This document shows positions 25,428-38,500 of a DNA stretch of 60,480 nucleotides, in pieces; the stretch's first letter is position 1, and every line of letters begins with the position of its first letter. Source of the stretch: Phlegmacium glaucopus (taxonomy: Eukaryota; Basidiomycota; Agaricomycetes; Agaricales; Cortinariaceae); contig MU129998.1 of assembly GCA_015039465.1 (NCBI GenBank), positions 161,685 to 222,164 of the forward strand, read 5' to 3'. The position numbers and the translations under genes were made by a program. The notes below the pieces were generated by a model that saw only the letters and a program-made list of their open reading frames with translations, did not search any database and was not told the DNA's origin.

Positions 25428-28141
25428 CTATTTTGGTTGTTTGAGTGCGGAACGAAGAGGTGGTTTCGGGACCAGCCGATGACCCATATCAATACGTATA
25501 TTCTCTTCATTCATCCAGCCTTCTCCGTGTTCAGGATAATCGTCGAATTCTGGGGGGTATTCTTGACCGACAGCTGGGGGTTTAAACACACCATCGTTTG
25601 TCCATAATTGATCACTAGATAAAAAAATTAATTAGGACATAAAGGATAGGATAATAAAGAATTTGTTTACCCTCGGCGGTTGAACCAGCCCTTCCGCCGT
25701 TGGCTAGCAAAAATGGGTGATGGACAAATCAAGTTCTCATTCCACCGAACCGACCTAACCAAAGGAGCCGAGTTACGACCAGATGATGGCTCAACGGGCC
25801 TAGTAGGTGGATTTTGATCTCCATCAGAGTATCGTCTCTGTGTCGGTTGTTCAGGAGGGACAAATCCTTGGTCGGTAGAGTTTGAGGATGAACTGTATCC
25901 TCCACTACTGCCAATCTTCACTGGTATGGACGGTTTGTCATATGGAGCTGAACCACGAGTTGGTGAACCACTTTTGGCGTGAGTAGTTGGAACCTCGACG
26001 TAAGATGTTTTTGAGCGAGAGCTAGGAACCTCTTGGGGGACATTTCGAGAGTTGATCGTCGGGTATGATGGAGCCCTGTCGTCCGACTTGAATGAGGGCT
26101 GTCCGATAGGGATATTCTGGCGTTGAGAAGAATGAGTATCCCGATTAAAGCTCGGTGTTGTCGGCTGACTGTTGTATACAGCCTGAGAGCTTGAACCACG
26201 AACATCGTTTCGACGCTCAGGCTCTACATAATCAGAATGGTAGACAGAAGGCTCCTGCACTCTCGAGGGTGGCGATGTTCGAACGGGTTTATCCTGCTCA
26301 GCGACTCGTCGAGGATCTGGCATTGTAGCGCTGGATGCCTGATATTGCTGAGACGAGGAAAGGTGCTGGCCTTGGTTGTTCATCGGTGGCAAGTTAGGTC
26401 GCGTAGGACTCGAAAATGAGGTTGATCGACCTCGACCTCGATCGTTGGACCTCTCTGGTTCTGTAGATCCAATGAAAGCTGCAGGTTGCAGGTGAGCAGG
26501 TTGTTTAGAACCTTCGACTTCCGGGGGACTGAAATGTAATTGAGTCGGAGATGAAGTCGAAGGTGGTTGATACATGTCCCTGGTATCTGTAGGGTGCGGA
26601 ATATTGGAACGTAAGTCAACAGAAAGTTTTTGAACTTCGGCGACGTAAGAGTCGTGTCGCGTTGGAGGTGCAGGTCGATAATCGTTCGACTCTCTTGGAG
26701 CCGGTGTACGCGTATCTCTTCTCGTCTCCGATGCCATGGCCGCACGACTTGGAAGCTCTCCTCGAGGAGGAGAATTTGAAACGTCACGTCGCGGTTCGGA
26801 ATGGTCATAAGGATATTCCCTCGCAAGCTGGCTTCGGAGTCTTGCGTCCGAAGCAGCCTTCAAGACGTTGACATCAGGTCGTGGACCAACGACTGATGGT
26901 CTACGTTCTGCCCTACCTCCTTGACGAGGAACTTCAGGAGGAACGGGAAGAGGCCGATACTCATTCAGATTCATAGTCTCCTGAGAGTTTGCATATGTTG
27001 TTTGCGTAGAACGTGCGGAGCCATTGTCAAACGGATGGTTAGATGTTACTGGCGGTGGTGGGCGGTAAGGAGGAGAAACTCGGGTGTGGTCAGTGTGGTA
27101 AACTCCATCGCGATTCCAGCTATCCTGCGCCTGAACCGGAGGGAATTGGCTCGACTGCGTATTAGTCGGTGGAAACTGTACACGAGACGGGACGCGTTCC
27201 ACTAGTGGAGGACTTCCGTCCTTCGTGGAGAATATAGAAGGAGTAGTAGGGTTTGGATTAAAAGTCGGACTATAGTCGTCGGGTTTCGTCGGAAAGTGCA
27301 GATTTGAATGTAACGGTTGAGCAGAGGCAACTCGCGTGTACGTGTCTGGTGAAGGTTGATTAGGTGGTGAAGTCGACATCCGGCGGACATTAGGTTCAAT
27401 CGCGACTGCGACGTTATTATTGGAATAATATGAAGATGAACTTGAGGAAGAGACTGCGTTGTATTCGGCGTTGATTTTTGCGATTCTATCGCGTTCATCA
27501 ACCTCGAGTTCGGAGATGGTGCTAGGAGCATATTCTGGGATATGATTGGGTAGTTGACCATTATAACCAGTAGTAGTCGAGGAGACCTTTGCCAGGTCGT
27601 TCAAGTTGGCTGAAGAAATCGGGACACGCATTGGGGTGGTTGAATGTCCTTGCATAGACGTAACTCTGGATCGATGATCTTTGGATGCGTCAGCTGAGGA
27701 TTCGTGGGCGTGATGATTAGACATAGTCCGACTCATAGCTGGAGCTTGGGGTGCCATGGATCCATGAACGTAACTCGAAGGTGCAGCTGGAGTAGTCGGT
27801 CTCCTGGCTCGCTCCTCCAAGAAGGGTTCCGGCGTACCAGGACCCCTTAGAGTCAGAGTACTGTCGGTCGACATTGCAGGAGAAAAGGTCGCTGTTGATA
27901 AAGCATCGTAGTCTGACTGCTCATAAATAAAGGTGTCGCTTGAGGCTCCAGGATAAATAGCGTAATTGTTGCCCCGTAGCCGAGTATCGTACAAGATATT
28001 GTGATTACTGGTGTCGTGTGAGGGTTCCGGAACGCCAATGAGCCCCGACATACGGGATGAAGAGGATGCATACCTTGGAATGTACCGTTGCTGCTCAGAC
28101 TGTTGGACAGAGCGATACCCAAGATCCACTTTCGCAGCCAT
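25428..28141 (-). CDS. Ser/Pro-rich disordered protein with conserved-looking C-terminus
   Basis: Two exons: 28141-25671 and 25614-25428, with an intron at 25615-25670. The long exon is open upstream to 28360, but the ATG at 28141 (MAAKVDLGYRSVQQ) is the likelier start because the sequence before it is hydrophobic and unlike the rest. Most of the roughly 885 residues are Ser, Pro, Thr, Asn, Gln and Arg with no predicted fold. Only the last about 100 residues look ordered: VRWNENLICPSPIFASQRRK, GWFNRRG, then across the intron DQLWTNDGVFKPP, EYPPEFDDYPEHGEGWMNEE and HRLVPKPPLRSALKQPK. That tail resembles a motif I have seen only in uncharacterised agaricomycete proteins. Function is unknown; a scaffold or adaptor is speculation. 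Confidence 0.8.
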
Positions 28142-29068
28142 GGGATAGGGAAACACTGAGGCTGTCGGGGTTCTGAAAACTCGGACGGAGAACCGAGAAG
28201 AATTCTGGAACGTATATTTTACAAGAGAAAGAACTAATGAATTTAGAAAATACCTTGGGATGACCATTATGCACGAATTTTGCGCTCGAGGAAGCATTAG
28301 GAAGAATAGAGGAAAACATACTGCTTGGCCAGCATCAGAGTAAGAAAAAAAAACCCCCAAGGTATGGGAAATTTATGTAGGGTGGGGCCGTGCTCCTCAC
28401 ACGAGTTAGGCTTGAGGTGATACATGCGGACCTCGATCGTTAGACAATTCTGCAGTATTGGTCTAAGGGTTCAAAGACGATCGTTGTGGCGATTCTCAAA
28501 TAGCAAAATCTTCTGAATGTTAATTATGTCAGTCTGTTGTTGTGCAATATTGATTTCAGCAAAAGCTGAGATGTAGTACAAAGGGAAGAGGCCACGACTC
28601 ACACATGTCAAAAACCTCGCATCGTGAGTACAAAGCGCCGGAATCTGCTAAAAGGAGCATGGCTTTCATGAGAAAATGAGTGCAAGTGTTTCAAATTTGT
28701 GTCGATGATATACTATGAAACAAATTCATGGCTGCCTTTGGGAGCCTGAGAGGGCTGCATTATTCACAGGCGAGAAGTGCGGATGCTAAAAGTGGCATTG
28801 CCCTGGCAAGCATTTGTAGCTGTGGTGACTCGTGTTTTGGAATGAGGTTGTGATTTCGACGAGCGCTAGCAAGAAATGGCGGCTGGGACGGTAGTTTAGG
28901 GTAGCTGTGATACTAGTACCCTCGCCTGACAATGTCGTGCGCAGTAAGCTTGAGAGAAAGAACTAAAACCTGTTTGATGGGCGATAATTGTGTCACAAAT
29001 AAATAAATAATATTTATCAACGGTTAACTTAGTGTTGACCTCGACGATACTGTGTTGTAGCAGGAAGC
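28142..29068. promoter_or_regulatory. Divergent intergenic region upstream of Cft1
   Basis: About 930 bp between the start of the minus-strand Ser/Pro-rich gene and the plus-strand Cft1 gene. It includes the likely 5' leader and a probable leader intron of the former (around 28205-28255) and two promoters. No other gene is visible. AATAAATAAATAATATTT at 29000-29017 is simple AT repeat. Confidence 0.45.
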
Positions 29069-32000
29069 ATGCATGCACTGCGGCAGGAAATCCAGCCTGC
29101 CAGTGGTGTCGAGTTTGCTACTAGCCTCAGACTTACACCGTCAACGCTGGATGCACCTGCCAACATCTCGACGCGCCACGAGTTTGTTTCTAGAGTTCTC
29201 TGCAATGTAGTAGTCGCTAGATCAAGCTTACTGCGCATATTTGAAGTGCGGGAGGAGCCTGCTCCAATGCAAGATCACGTAGACGACGAAAGAGAGCGGA
29301 GAACCAACATGAGGCGGGGTACAGAAGCTGTCGAGGGAGAAGTCGCAATGGACGAGCAGGGTGATGGGTACATCAACATAGCCAAGGTGGTCTTGTGCGA
29401 GTCAATGTATGAGTCTATGCTGATACTTTTTCCAGTCCATCTCTCAAAGAGTCCCAGTACACACCCCAACCGTCACTCGGTTCTATCTCATCCGTGAACA
29501 CCGTCTTCATGGAATCGTAACTGGAATCGAGGGCGTTAAAACAGTCTCGTCTCTCGACGATAGCTTGGATAGGTTGTTAATTTCGTTTAAAGATGCAAAG
29601 GTACAGTCTTGCCTTGCTTTATCACATTGACGTTTAATTGAAATCTTCGAGAACTCAGATTGCACTTCTCGAGTGGTCAGAGAGTGCCCATGACCTCGAG
29701 ACGGTTTCAATACATACTTATGAGCGAGCTTCTCAATTTGTACGTCCATTCTAATGCTACTATCCACATTTTGTCTCACTAGATTCAACAGCTTGCTTTG
29801 GATTCTCCGCTGTTTCGTGCGGGATTAAGAGTAGACCCTCTATCACGCTGCGCTGCTCTTTCCTTGCCGAAACATGCTCTCGCCATCGTTCCATTTTCGC
29901 AGACCCAGGCTGAGCTGGATGCCATGGACCAAGATCAGATCCAAGTCAGGTACATGTTCTGTTTCGTCTTATCATTTGGACGATGCTAACTTTTTGAAAC
30001 AGAGATATCCCCTTTTCACCAAGCTTCATACTCGACCTTCCAGCCAAAGTGGACCAGAACCTTCGCAATGTCATCGACTTCGTATTCCTGCCAGGTTTCA
30101 ATAACCCGACCGTTGCTGTGCTATTCCAAACGCAACAAACTTGGACTGGGTAAGCACTTTCTCAACCCTCCATTTGCTTTCGTAAGCTAATTCCGACGTC
30201 CAGCCGCCTCAAGGAATTCAAAGATACCGTCAAACTCATCATCTTCACGTTGGACAATGCTACGGAAAGCTATCCTATCATCACTTCCATCGAAGGTCTA
30301 CCCCACGATTGCCTCTCTCTCCTTCCTTGTTCCACATCTCTCGGCGGAGTCGTAATAACGACAACCAACGCACTAATATACGTCGACCAGTCATCACGGC
30401 GACTCGCTCTCCCTCTCAATGGCTGGAACTCTCGGCTCAGCGATATGAATCTCCTTCCTATAGCCCCAGCTGATGAGTCTCGTAAACTCATCCTTGAGGG
30501 CTCAAGATCAGTATTTGTCGATGAAAAAACCTTTTTTGTGATCTTGAAGGATGGAGCCGTGTATCCGGTGGAGATTGTGGTTGACGGGAAAACGGTGTCG
30601 AAACTAACCATGTCACCTCCTTTGGCTCAATCCTCAATACCGAGTGTGGCCATGAACATAGGCAACGATCATATTTTCATTGGAAGCACTGTTGGACCGT
30701 CCGTCCTTCTCAAAGCCGCCCATGTCCAAGAAGACATACACAAAGATGAAGATGGAGATGAGGGACATTCCGCCCCCGCTGCGGTGGTTCAAGGTGATTC
30801 TATGGACTTTGACGACGACGACGGTCAGTGTATATAACAACCTGCTGATACCGAAACCTGATAGTTTTCTCCAGATATCTATGGTAGTTCAAAAGTTGTG
30901 CACAGTTCCGTCACGAATGGGTTAACCAACGGCCACACTACCTCGAAGAAAACGAGAACTGTTATCCATTTATCGCTGCGAGACTCGTTGCCTGCTTATG
31001 GACCCATCTCTAATATGACGTTTTCACTGGCGAAAAACGGGGTGGGTTTCTAACTCTACCCTACTATGCCAACTCTCATCATCTTTCCTTAGGACCGTCC
31101 TGTTCCAGAGCTTGTCGCTGCCACCGGATCTGGTCTACTGGGAGGCTTCACCCTATTCCAGGTAGTTCGACCTTACCCTGTCCTCCCTCCGCTACTTATC
31201 TACCTCCATTTCGTTTCATAGCGTGACCTTCCAGTGTATACAAAACGCAAGGTACATGCCATCGGCGGAGCCCGCGGATTCTGGTCATTGCCCATCCGAC
31301 AATCTGTCAAGACGAGTGGCATTTCCTACGAAAAACCAATGAATCCTTTCCAAGCGGAGAACGATACCTTGCTCTTAAGTACTGATGCAAACCCATCCCC
31401 TGGTTTCTCACGTGTACGTTACTTTTTCTGAACGACTGTTTCCCTACTCATTCGTCTTTTTTTTTGCCAGATTGCTACAAGGGCAAAGAATGACATTTCC
31501 ATCATTACTCGGATACCTGGGACTACCATTGGCGCTGGTCCGTTCTTTCAAAGGACTGCAATTCTCCATGTTATGACGAACGCCATCCGAGTTCTTGAAT
31601 CTGGTGCAATTTTGCCCTTTGTTGTCGTCGTGGCACAGCCACATTAATTTTTTTTTTTTTCATGCAGACGGCACAGAACGGCAGATCATCAAGGATGCAG
31701 ATGGCAATATGCCTCGACCAAAGATCCGTGCCTGCAGCATATCTGACCCCTTCGTTTTGATCATTCGAGAAGACGATTCTATCGGCCTGTTTATTGGTGA
31801 AACTGAGCGTGGAAAGATAAGGAGGAAGGATATGTCGCCAATGGGTGACAAGGTACGTTCGCTCGCTTTGTCTGTCTTTATGAGATTATAACGTTGTTGC
31901 CTAGACTTCAAGATATTTGACTGGTTGTTTCTACGTAGATTCAACTGGTTTACTAGAAAGGCAGTACCAAAATACTGTTTCGCCTAGTGGAGTCTCCCCC

Positions 32001-34623
32001 ACCCTTCAAACAGCGGTTAATGCAGAAAACAAAGGCCAATGGTTACTCTTGATGCGTCCTCAAGGAATCATGGAGGTGCGTCCCTCTTGTCAGCTGTTTT
32101 ATTGGCAATTCTTCATTAGTTATCTACAGATATGGACTCTTCCAAAACTTACTCTGGCTTTTTCCACGGATGGACTTTCAACCCTTCTAAATGTCCTCGC
32201 TGACTCTCATGACTCTCCTGCACCATCTTTACCCCAAGATCCGCCACGAAGACCCCAAGACCTTGACGTCGAGCAACTTTTGCTTGCACCCATTGGCGAA
32301 ACGTCCCCTCGGCCTCATCTTTGCGTAAGATCCCTTCTTCTAGTACCGTATCAACCTGTTAATCATCTACAGGTCTTCCTACGTTCGGGTCAACTTACCA
32401 TCTACGAACTAGTACCGTCTGGCCAACCTGTCGAATACCTGGAGAAAGTTCGGCCTTCTCATCTCAAAATCATCTTCGTCAAGATCGCATCCATGGCCTT
32501 TGAAATTCAAAGACAAGAAGAGGGTGAAAAAAGCATTATCGCAGAGCAAAAGCGGATCTCCCGCAATTTCATACCTTTTGTGACGAGTCCTTCACCTGGC
32601 GTCACTTTTTCTGGGGTTTTCTTCACCGGAGATAGGCCGAATTGGATTCTTGCGGGAAATAAAAGTGGAGTTCAGATCTATCCGTCAGGACATAGCGTCG
32701 TGCACGCCTTTGCCGCTTGCTCGTTATGGGATTCAAAGGGCGATTTTCTACTCTATACCGATGAGGTGTGTGTTTATATTGGCTTGTACCTGACGTTCTG
32801 TTCATATCCGCACCGTCTCCCCTAAGGGCCCAACTTTGCTCGAATGGATACCGGACTTCCATTATGACGGTCCTTTACCTACTCGTTCCATCCCAAGAGG
32901 ACGATCGTACTCCAACATCTTATTTGATCCTTCTACTTTCTTAATTGTCGCAGCTTCCTCCTTGCAAGCCAAGTTCACCTCGTACGATGAGGATGGAAAT
33001 AGGGTCTGGGATCCGGAAGGTCTGTCATCAGCTGACTATGCGGAATATGCAATTGAGTTAAATCATCAACCTTTGCAGCTCCGAACATCTCAGAACCGGT
33101 CTGTGACTGTTCAACTCTTGAGCTGATATCACCGGACATGTGGATCACGTTAGATGGGTAAAATGAACACATTTTTTCACACCCATGCCAGGTCTTGACT
33201 GACAGTTTTTGTGTTAGATTTGAATTCGCCACGAATGAGTATGTCAACGACATGTCTATTGTGACACTTGAAACATCTAGTACCGAGAGTGGCATCAAGG
33301 ATTTCATTGCTGTGGGCACTACTATCGATCGTGGAGAGGATCTCGCAGCAAAAGGCGCTGTTCGTGCTTTGTCGTTGTCTTTTCGCTGAACCCATTCTGA
33401 TGTATTGTTTTTCTACTATACAGACCTACATATTTGAGATCGTTGAGGTTGTAGCAGACCCTGCAATTTCCCTGAAGAGATGGTACAAGCTTCGTCTTCG
33501 CTGCCGAGATGAAGCAAAAGGTCCCATCACGGCTATTTCTGGTTTCACAGGATACCTTGTTTCGTCAATGGGGCAAAAGGTGCAGCCACACACACATTCG
33601 TTTTTTCAAACCGAGCCGGTTTCACTGACAAGTTGAATGTAACACCAAGATCTTTGTTCGTGCTTTCGATTCAGACGAACGCCTCGTGGGTGTCGCATTC
33701 ATGGATGTGGGGGTCTACGTGACATCCCTTCGCACCCTAAAAAACCTACTGCTGGTCGGAGATGCAGTGAAAAGTGTGATGTTTGTTGCTTTCCAGGTTC
33801 GTCGAGCTCAATGAAATGCGACTCCGGATCATCATCTTAACACTTCTTTTAATAGGAAGACCCATACAAACTTGTCCTCTTAGCCAAAGATACAAAACGG
33901 GTGTGTGTTACAAACGCCGATTTCTTTTTCACGAATGGAGAGTTGTCGTTTGTAACTGGTGACGAGGAAGGGATAATGCGAGTCTACGAGTATAATCCAC
34001 AGGGTAAACCTTGGTTTTTTATTCCCTATTCACTCGAGATATTGACTGGTTATTTGGACCATGTGTGTAGATCCCGATTCTGGAGATGGTCGCTACCTCT
34101 TACTCCGCACCGAATTCCACGGACAAAGTGAATATAGAACGTCGACTGTTATTGCTCGCCGAGTGAAAGAAGATAGTGATGTTCCTCAGTCCAAGTTGCT
34201 TATGGGTAAGGCTTCCACCACATGACTTGGATATTAATCTCTAACTATGGTTATGTCCATAGGATCTCCTGATGGTTCACTCTCGTCGCTTACGCCGGTA
34301 GAAGAGCATGCCTACAAACGTTTACAGCTGCTCCAAGGTCAACTTACACGAAACATCCAGCACACAGCTGCGCTGAACCCCAAAGCATTCCGGTACGTTC
34401 CCTCCAACATCAGGTGATGTGTAGACAAGCTGGCTGATCCTTACTTAGCATTGTCCGTAATGACTTTGTGTCTAAACCTTTATCCAAAGGCATTTTGGAT
34501 GGGAACCTTCTCGCACATTACGAGACACTCCCAATCACTAGGCAGAATGAGATGACGCGACAGATCGGTACGGAGAGACTGACGCTGTTGAGAGACTGGA
34601 TATCGCTTAGTGGTGCATGGTAA
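29069..34623 (+). CDS. CFT1: Cleavage and polyadenylation specificity factor subunit Cft1 (CPSF160)
   Basis: A many-intron gene whose exons join into one long protein. The N-terminus MHALRQEIQPASGVEFA and LCNVVVARSSLLRIFEV are CPSF160-like. RDIPFSPSFILDLPAK with NVIDFVFLPGFNNPTVAVLF and GLPHDCLSLLPCSTSLGG match the family's first beta-propeller. Middle exons give the second propeller (VFLRSGQLTIYELVPSGQPV near 32372-32430). The C-terminal CPSF_A region includes VTGDEEGIMRVYEYNP and ends RQIGTERLTLLRDWISLSGAW before TAA at 34621-34623. The intron at about 33021-33078 resolves an apparent stop. Cft1 is the large scaffold of the complex that recognises the polyadenylation signal with the WDR33/CPSF30 module in the nucleus. 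No disruption was found. Confidence 0.93.
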
Positions 34624-35532
34624 TGCGCTGCAAGTACGATAGATAAATTATTCATGTATTTTCCCTGTTGATTCGTTCCCCCTAAGGCCTGTTAAACACC
34701 AGCTCGTGATCGTAGAGCGTACGTAGGGTAGATACATGTAGGCTTGGGCTGGCCAGCGGTGGCTTGTTTCTCTAGCTCTTATGTCTGGTCATTGACCTTG
34801 GCCTTGACTCCCTGCGATATCCGACCTGTGCAGTGAGCTTTCAGGTTGTCTCTCTTCCTTCCCTCTTTTTCTCCACTGGCCATGCCCCTTTCCCGTGGTT
34901 CATCATGAATGTATCATGTGTATCTCAGTAGTTAACTACATGTTTTAATTTGTCTGTCTTGACAACGAATGTGCAACTAGTAGATTTGGAGAAAAAGAAC
35001 AATAAAATAATTCCAGCTGTTATGTAAAGAATGAATGGAACAAAGAATGGCATTGAGATTGAGAAATAGATTATCTCCGAGTCTTGATCAACGACTGATA
35101 TTTTTCATAGAGCATTTGAGGCGTATGATTCGTACCTATGTTACCAGTCGAGTCGAGTCCACGTCTCTGGTCGCGGTGTTAAGGTCTACTATGGGGCTCT
35201 AGGTTTAGTATAGATTTTAGCGGGCGGTGTATCAACCGATGTTGCAAGAAGAGATTTTTCGTCTCCTCGAGTTACTTACGCCTTACCCGCGGAGCTGTTA
35301 CTTACATAGGATCTTGGATTTTTTTGACCATGGTTACTGTCGAACTCAAACGTTGTTCACCGTTCAATGTCATTTTTTCCGTGGTAAGTAGAATTCTACT
35401 TAGTTGTCACAAAAAGAGAAGGATATCAGTTCCCGGCTCATAGCTAGTATTATTTATGGTGAGTCGTGACAGTCACAAGGTACTTTGAGGTACTCAACCT
35501 TATCATTCACAACTACGAGAGCATCTTTCGCA
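34624..35532. other. Intergenic region
   Basis: About 900 bp between the stop of Cft1 and the ATG of the GTPase gene. It holds the Cft1 3' region (AATAAAATAATTCC near 35002) and the GTPase promoter. No repeat or gene is recognised. Confidence 0.45.
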
Positions 35533-38500
35533 ATGTCTACTTCATCGAAACCTCAACTCACTGCTGAGCAGATTCAGAAACTACCAGCAAAGTTTACTCG
35601 ATTTCGTATCCTCGTGATCGGGCGAGCCAACGCAGGCAAGACAACGATCCTGCGAAGACTCTGCAACACTACGGGAGAACCTACAATCTTTAGTCCGAAC
35701 GGTCAAAAGGTGAGGTATATGGTGAAATTTCATGCCAGATGCTGACATCCATATCCATGGTCTCAGATCGAGTCCTCGGCCCTTACAGCTACATGCAAAA
35801 ACCTAGGAACCCCTCGAAATTTCATCTCGTGCGCCTCTGTTTGTACAAACAACCGTTTATGGTAGCTTGAACGCGCGCGTATGACGCATGTTGTGGAGTT
35901 AGAACCCTTCAAGCGCCCCAAGCTCCCTCCATCGCTTGCATCCTGCATCCATTGAGTCGCGTCCACTGTTGCAGCCCATCTATACAAACACTATGTCATA
36001 GCCAATCCTCTTGTGGTTGACCCTGGCACCAATGGCCAAGCAAGGAGAGTATAAAGAGACGAGGACCACTGGACTAAAAGGCAAGCAAAGTTTTCTCTCA
36101 TGCCCAATTATTTCAATCCGAATCCCGCTTACTTTCAACAACGCCATCGATTTCCTAATGACTCTTCCGGTAGATCTCCAATTTCTCTTTATCCGAAGAA
36201 TAGTCGTTCGGCCCATCCCTGTTGCTTCCACGATGTCATTCACCTTCATTCCTCGTAGGCACATAGTCAAAACAAGCTGTTTTTGCTCTTCCGGGATATA
36301 GCGGTAGGCACCCATGGTAGTTGGATTTAGAGGATGTTTAGTACTACTAACTACGGGGTATGCTGCCTCTCCATTATGGGTGGAGTTGTTGCTCCACAAT
36401 TTCCCGACACACTACCGAAACAGGACTTTTAGCATGTTAAGATACCATAAACGGTTGTTTGTACAAACAGAGGCGCACGAGATGAAATTTCGAGGGGTTC
36501 CTAGGTTTTTGCATGTAGCTGTAATCCATCGGTGGGAGTAAGTGGTTCCTGTGCTAGTATTGAGTTTATGTTCAATTAATATCCTCACACCGCAGCGTGG
36601 AGAGCATGACATCAGGAATCAAATTACGTTTGAGAGCAACCCTGGGTTTATCTTCCACGATTCCCGTGGTTTCGAAGCTGGCAGTGCTGAGGAGTTGAAG
36701 ACGGTACAGGAGTTCATTAAGGAGCGTTTGAAGGCAAAAAATGTGAAGGAGCAACTTCACGCAATCTGGTGTGTTAGTACTTGCCTTTAGAGAACAAATT
36801 TCTTGACAGAGAAAAAATGTTTTGGGTAGGTATTGCATTCCAACGAGTGATGACCGACCGATCACGGCAGCAGAAAGGAAATTTTTCAATGAATGTGGGA
36901 CGGGGCTTGGTATGTGTGTCATCTTAATCAATATGTTACTGTGAAGGATAAGTCTGTGAAGTACCAGTGATTCTTTTATGGACCAAGACTGACTCTCTTG
37001 ATGTTGCTAAAATCAAGCAACTCATGAAGGAAGGTAACAGTAGGGCTGAGGCATTGCAACAAGCTCCCCAAAAAGCTTGGACTGATTTTGAACAGAGTAC
37101 TCATCAACGGTTTGAAGAATTTAAATATCCACCAAAGGCATATGTTGTATTTCGAAGTAAGTGTTATACTTGTTAACAACTACTTGGTTAATTGTGTGGT
37201 ATAGAGATGCATGAGCCGGGAGCTGATTGTAAAGACTTGATTGAAAAAACAACAGCTGCACTGTCTAGTGAAGAATTACAACAGCTTTTTCTTTCAACAC
37301 AGCAAAACAATGTTGAAGTGTGTATTAGATATGGGGTCAAAAGGTTGAGAACTATGATATTTTTAAATTCCCACATTAACATAATTTCTAGACTTTTGAA
37401 TCAGACAGAATCAACTCTGTTGAGATATTTTAAAACAAATAAAGGAAATTGGGCATATTTTATGGCAACTGTTCTGTCATATTTTCCAAACATTGTAGTA
37501 TGTATTTGATAAGACTAAAGAAGTCATTGACAACTGATTGATTTTTGTAGAGTGTTATCTTGGGCATATAGTGCTTGATACTTTGGACTAACACATCTTA
37601 TGACAGCATGTGTGTAGGAAGAATCACCATTATGTTATATTGCTTGTTACCTCAATTTTTTTGACAGATTGCAAGTAGAAGACTACCTTGATTTGCCTTA
37701 ACTCTAGCTTACTCTTTTGACAGTTGGTAAGTGCAAGATATCTTGAACTACCTTTACTCTATCTTACTCTTTTGACAGTGGGTAGGTACAAGACCACCTT
37801 GAATTGCATTGATTCTAGCTTACTCTTTTGACAGGATGTGAGTGCAAGACCATCTTGAACTGCCCTAACTTTAGCTTACTCTTTTGGACAGTGGGTAAGT
37901 ACAAGACATCTTGAACTACTTTGACTCCAGCTTACTCTTTTAACAGTGGGTAAGTGCAAGATCTCTTGATCTTTGACTCTAGCTTACTCTTTTGACAGTC
38001 AGTAAGTACAAGATCATCTTGATCTGCTTTGACTCTGGCTTACTCTTTTGACAGGAGGTAAGTGCAAGACCATTAAATCTGCCTTGACTCTAGCTTACTC
38101 TTTTGACAGAAGGTAAGTGCAAGACCATCTTGGTCTGCCTAAAATCTAGCTTATTCTTTTGACAGTATGTAAGTACAAGACCCATCTTGATCTTCCTTGA
38201 CTGTAGCTTATTCTTTTGACAGTCTGTAAGCACAAGACCATCTTGATCTGCTTTGAATCTAGCTTACTCTTATTACAGGATGTAAGTGCAAGATCTTCTT
38301 GATCTGCCTTGACTCTAGCTTACTTTTTGATAGGAGGTAAGTACAAGGCCATCTTGGTCTGCTTTGACCCTTGCTTACTCTTTTGACAGTTGGTAACTGC
38401 AAAATAATCTTGATCTGCCCTGACTCTAGCTTACTCTTTTGATAGTATGTAAGTGCAGGACCATCTTGATCTTCCTTGACTCTAACTTATTCTTTTGACA

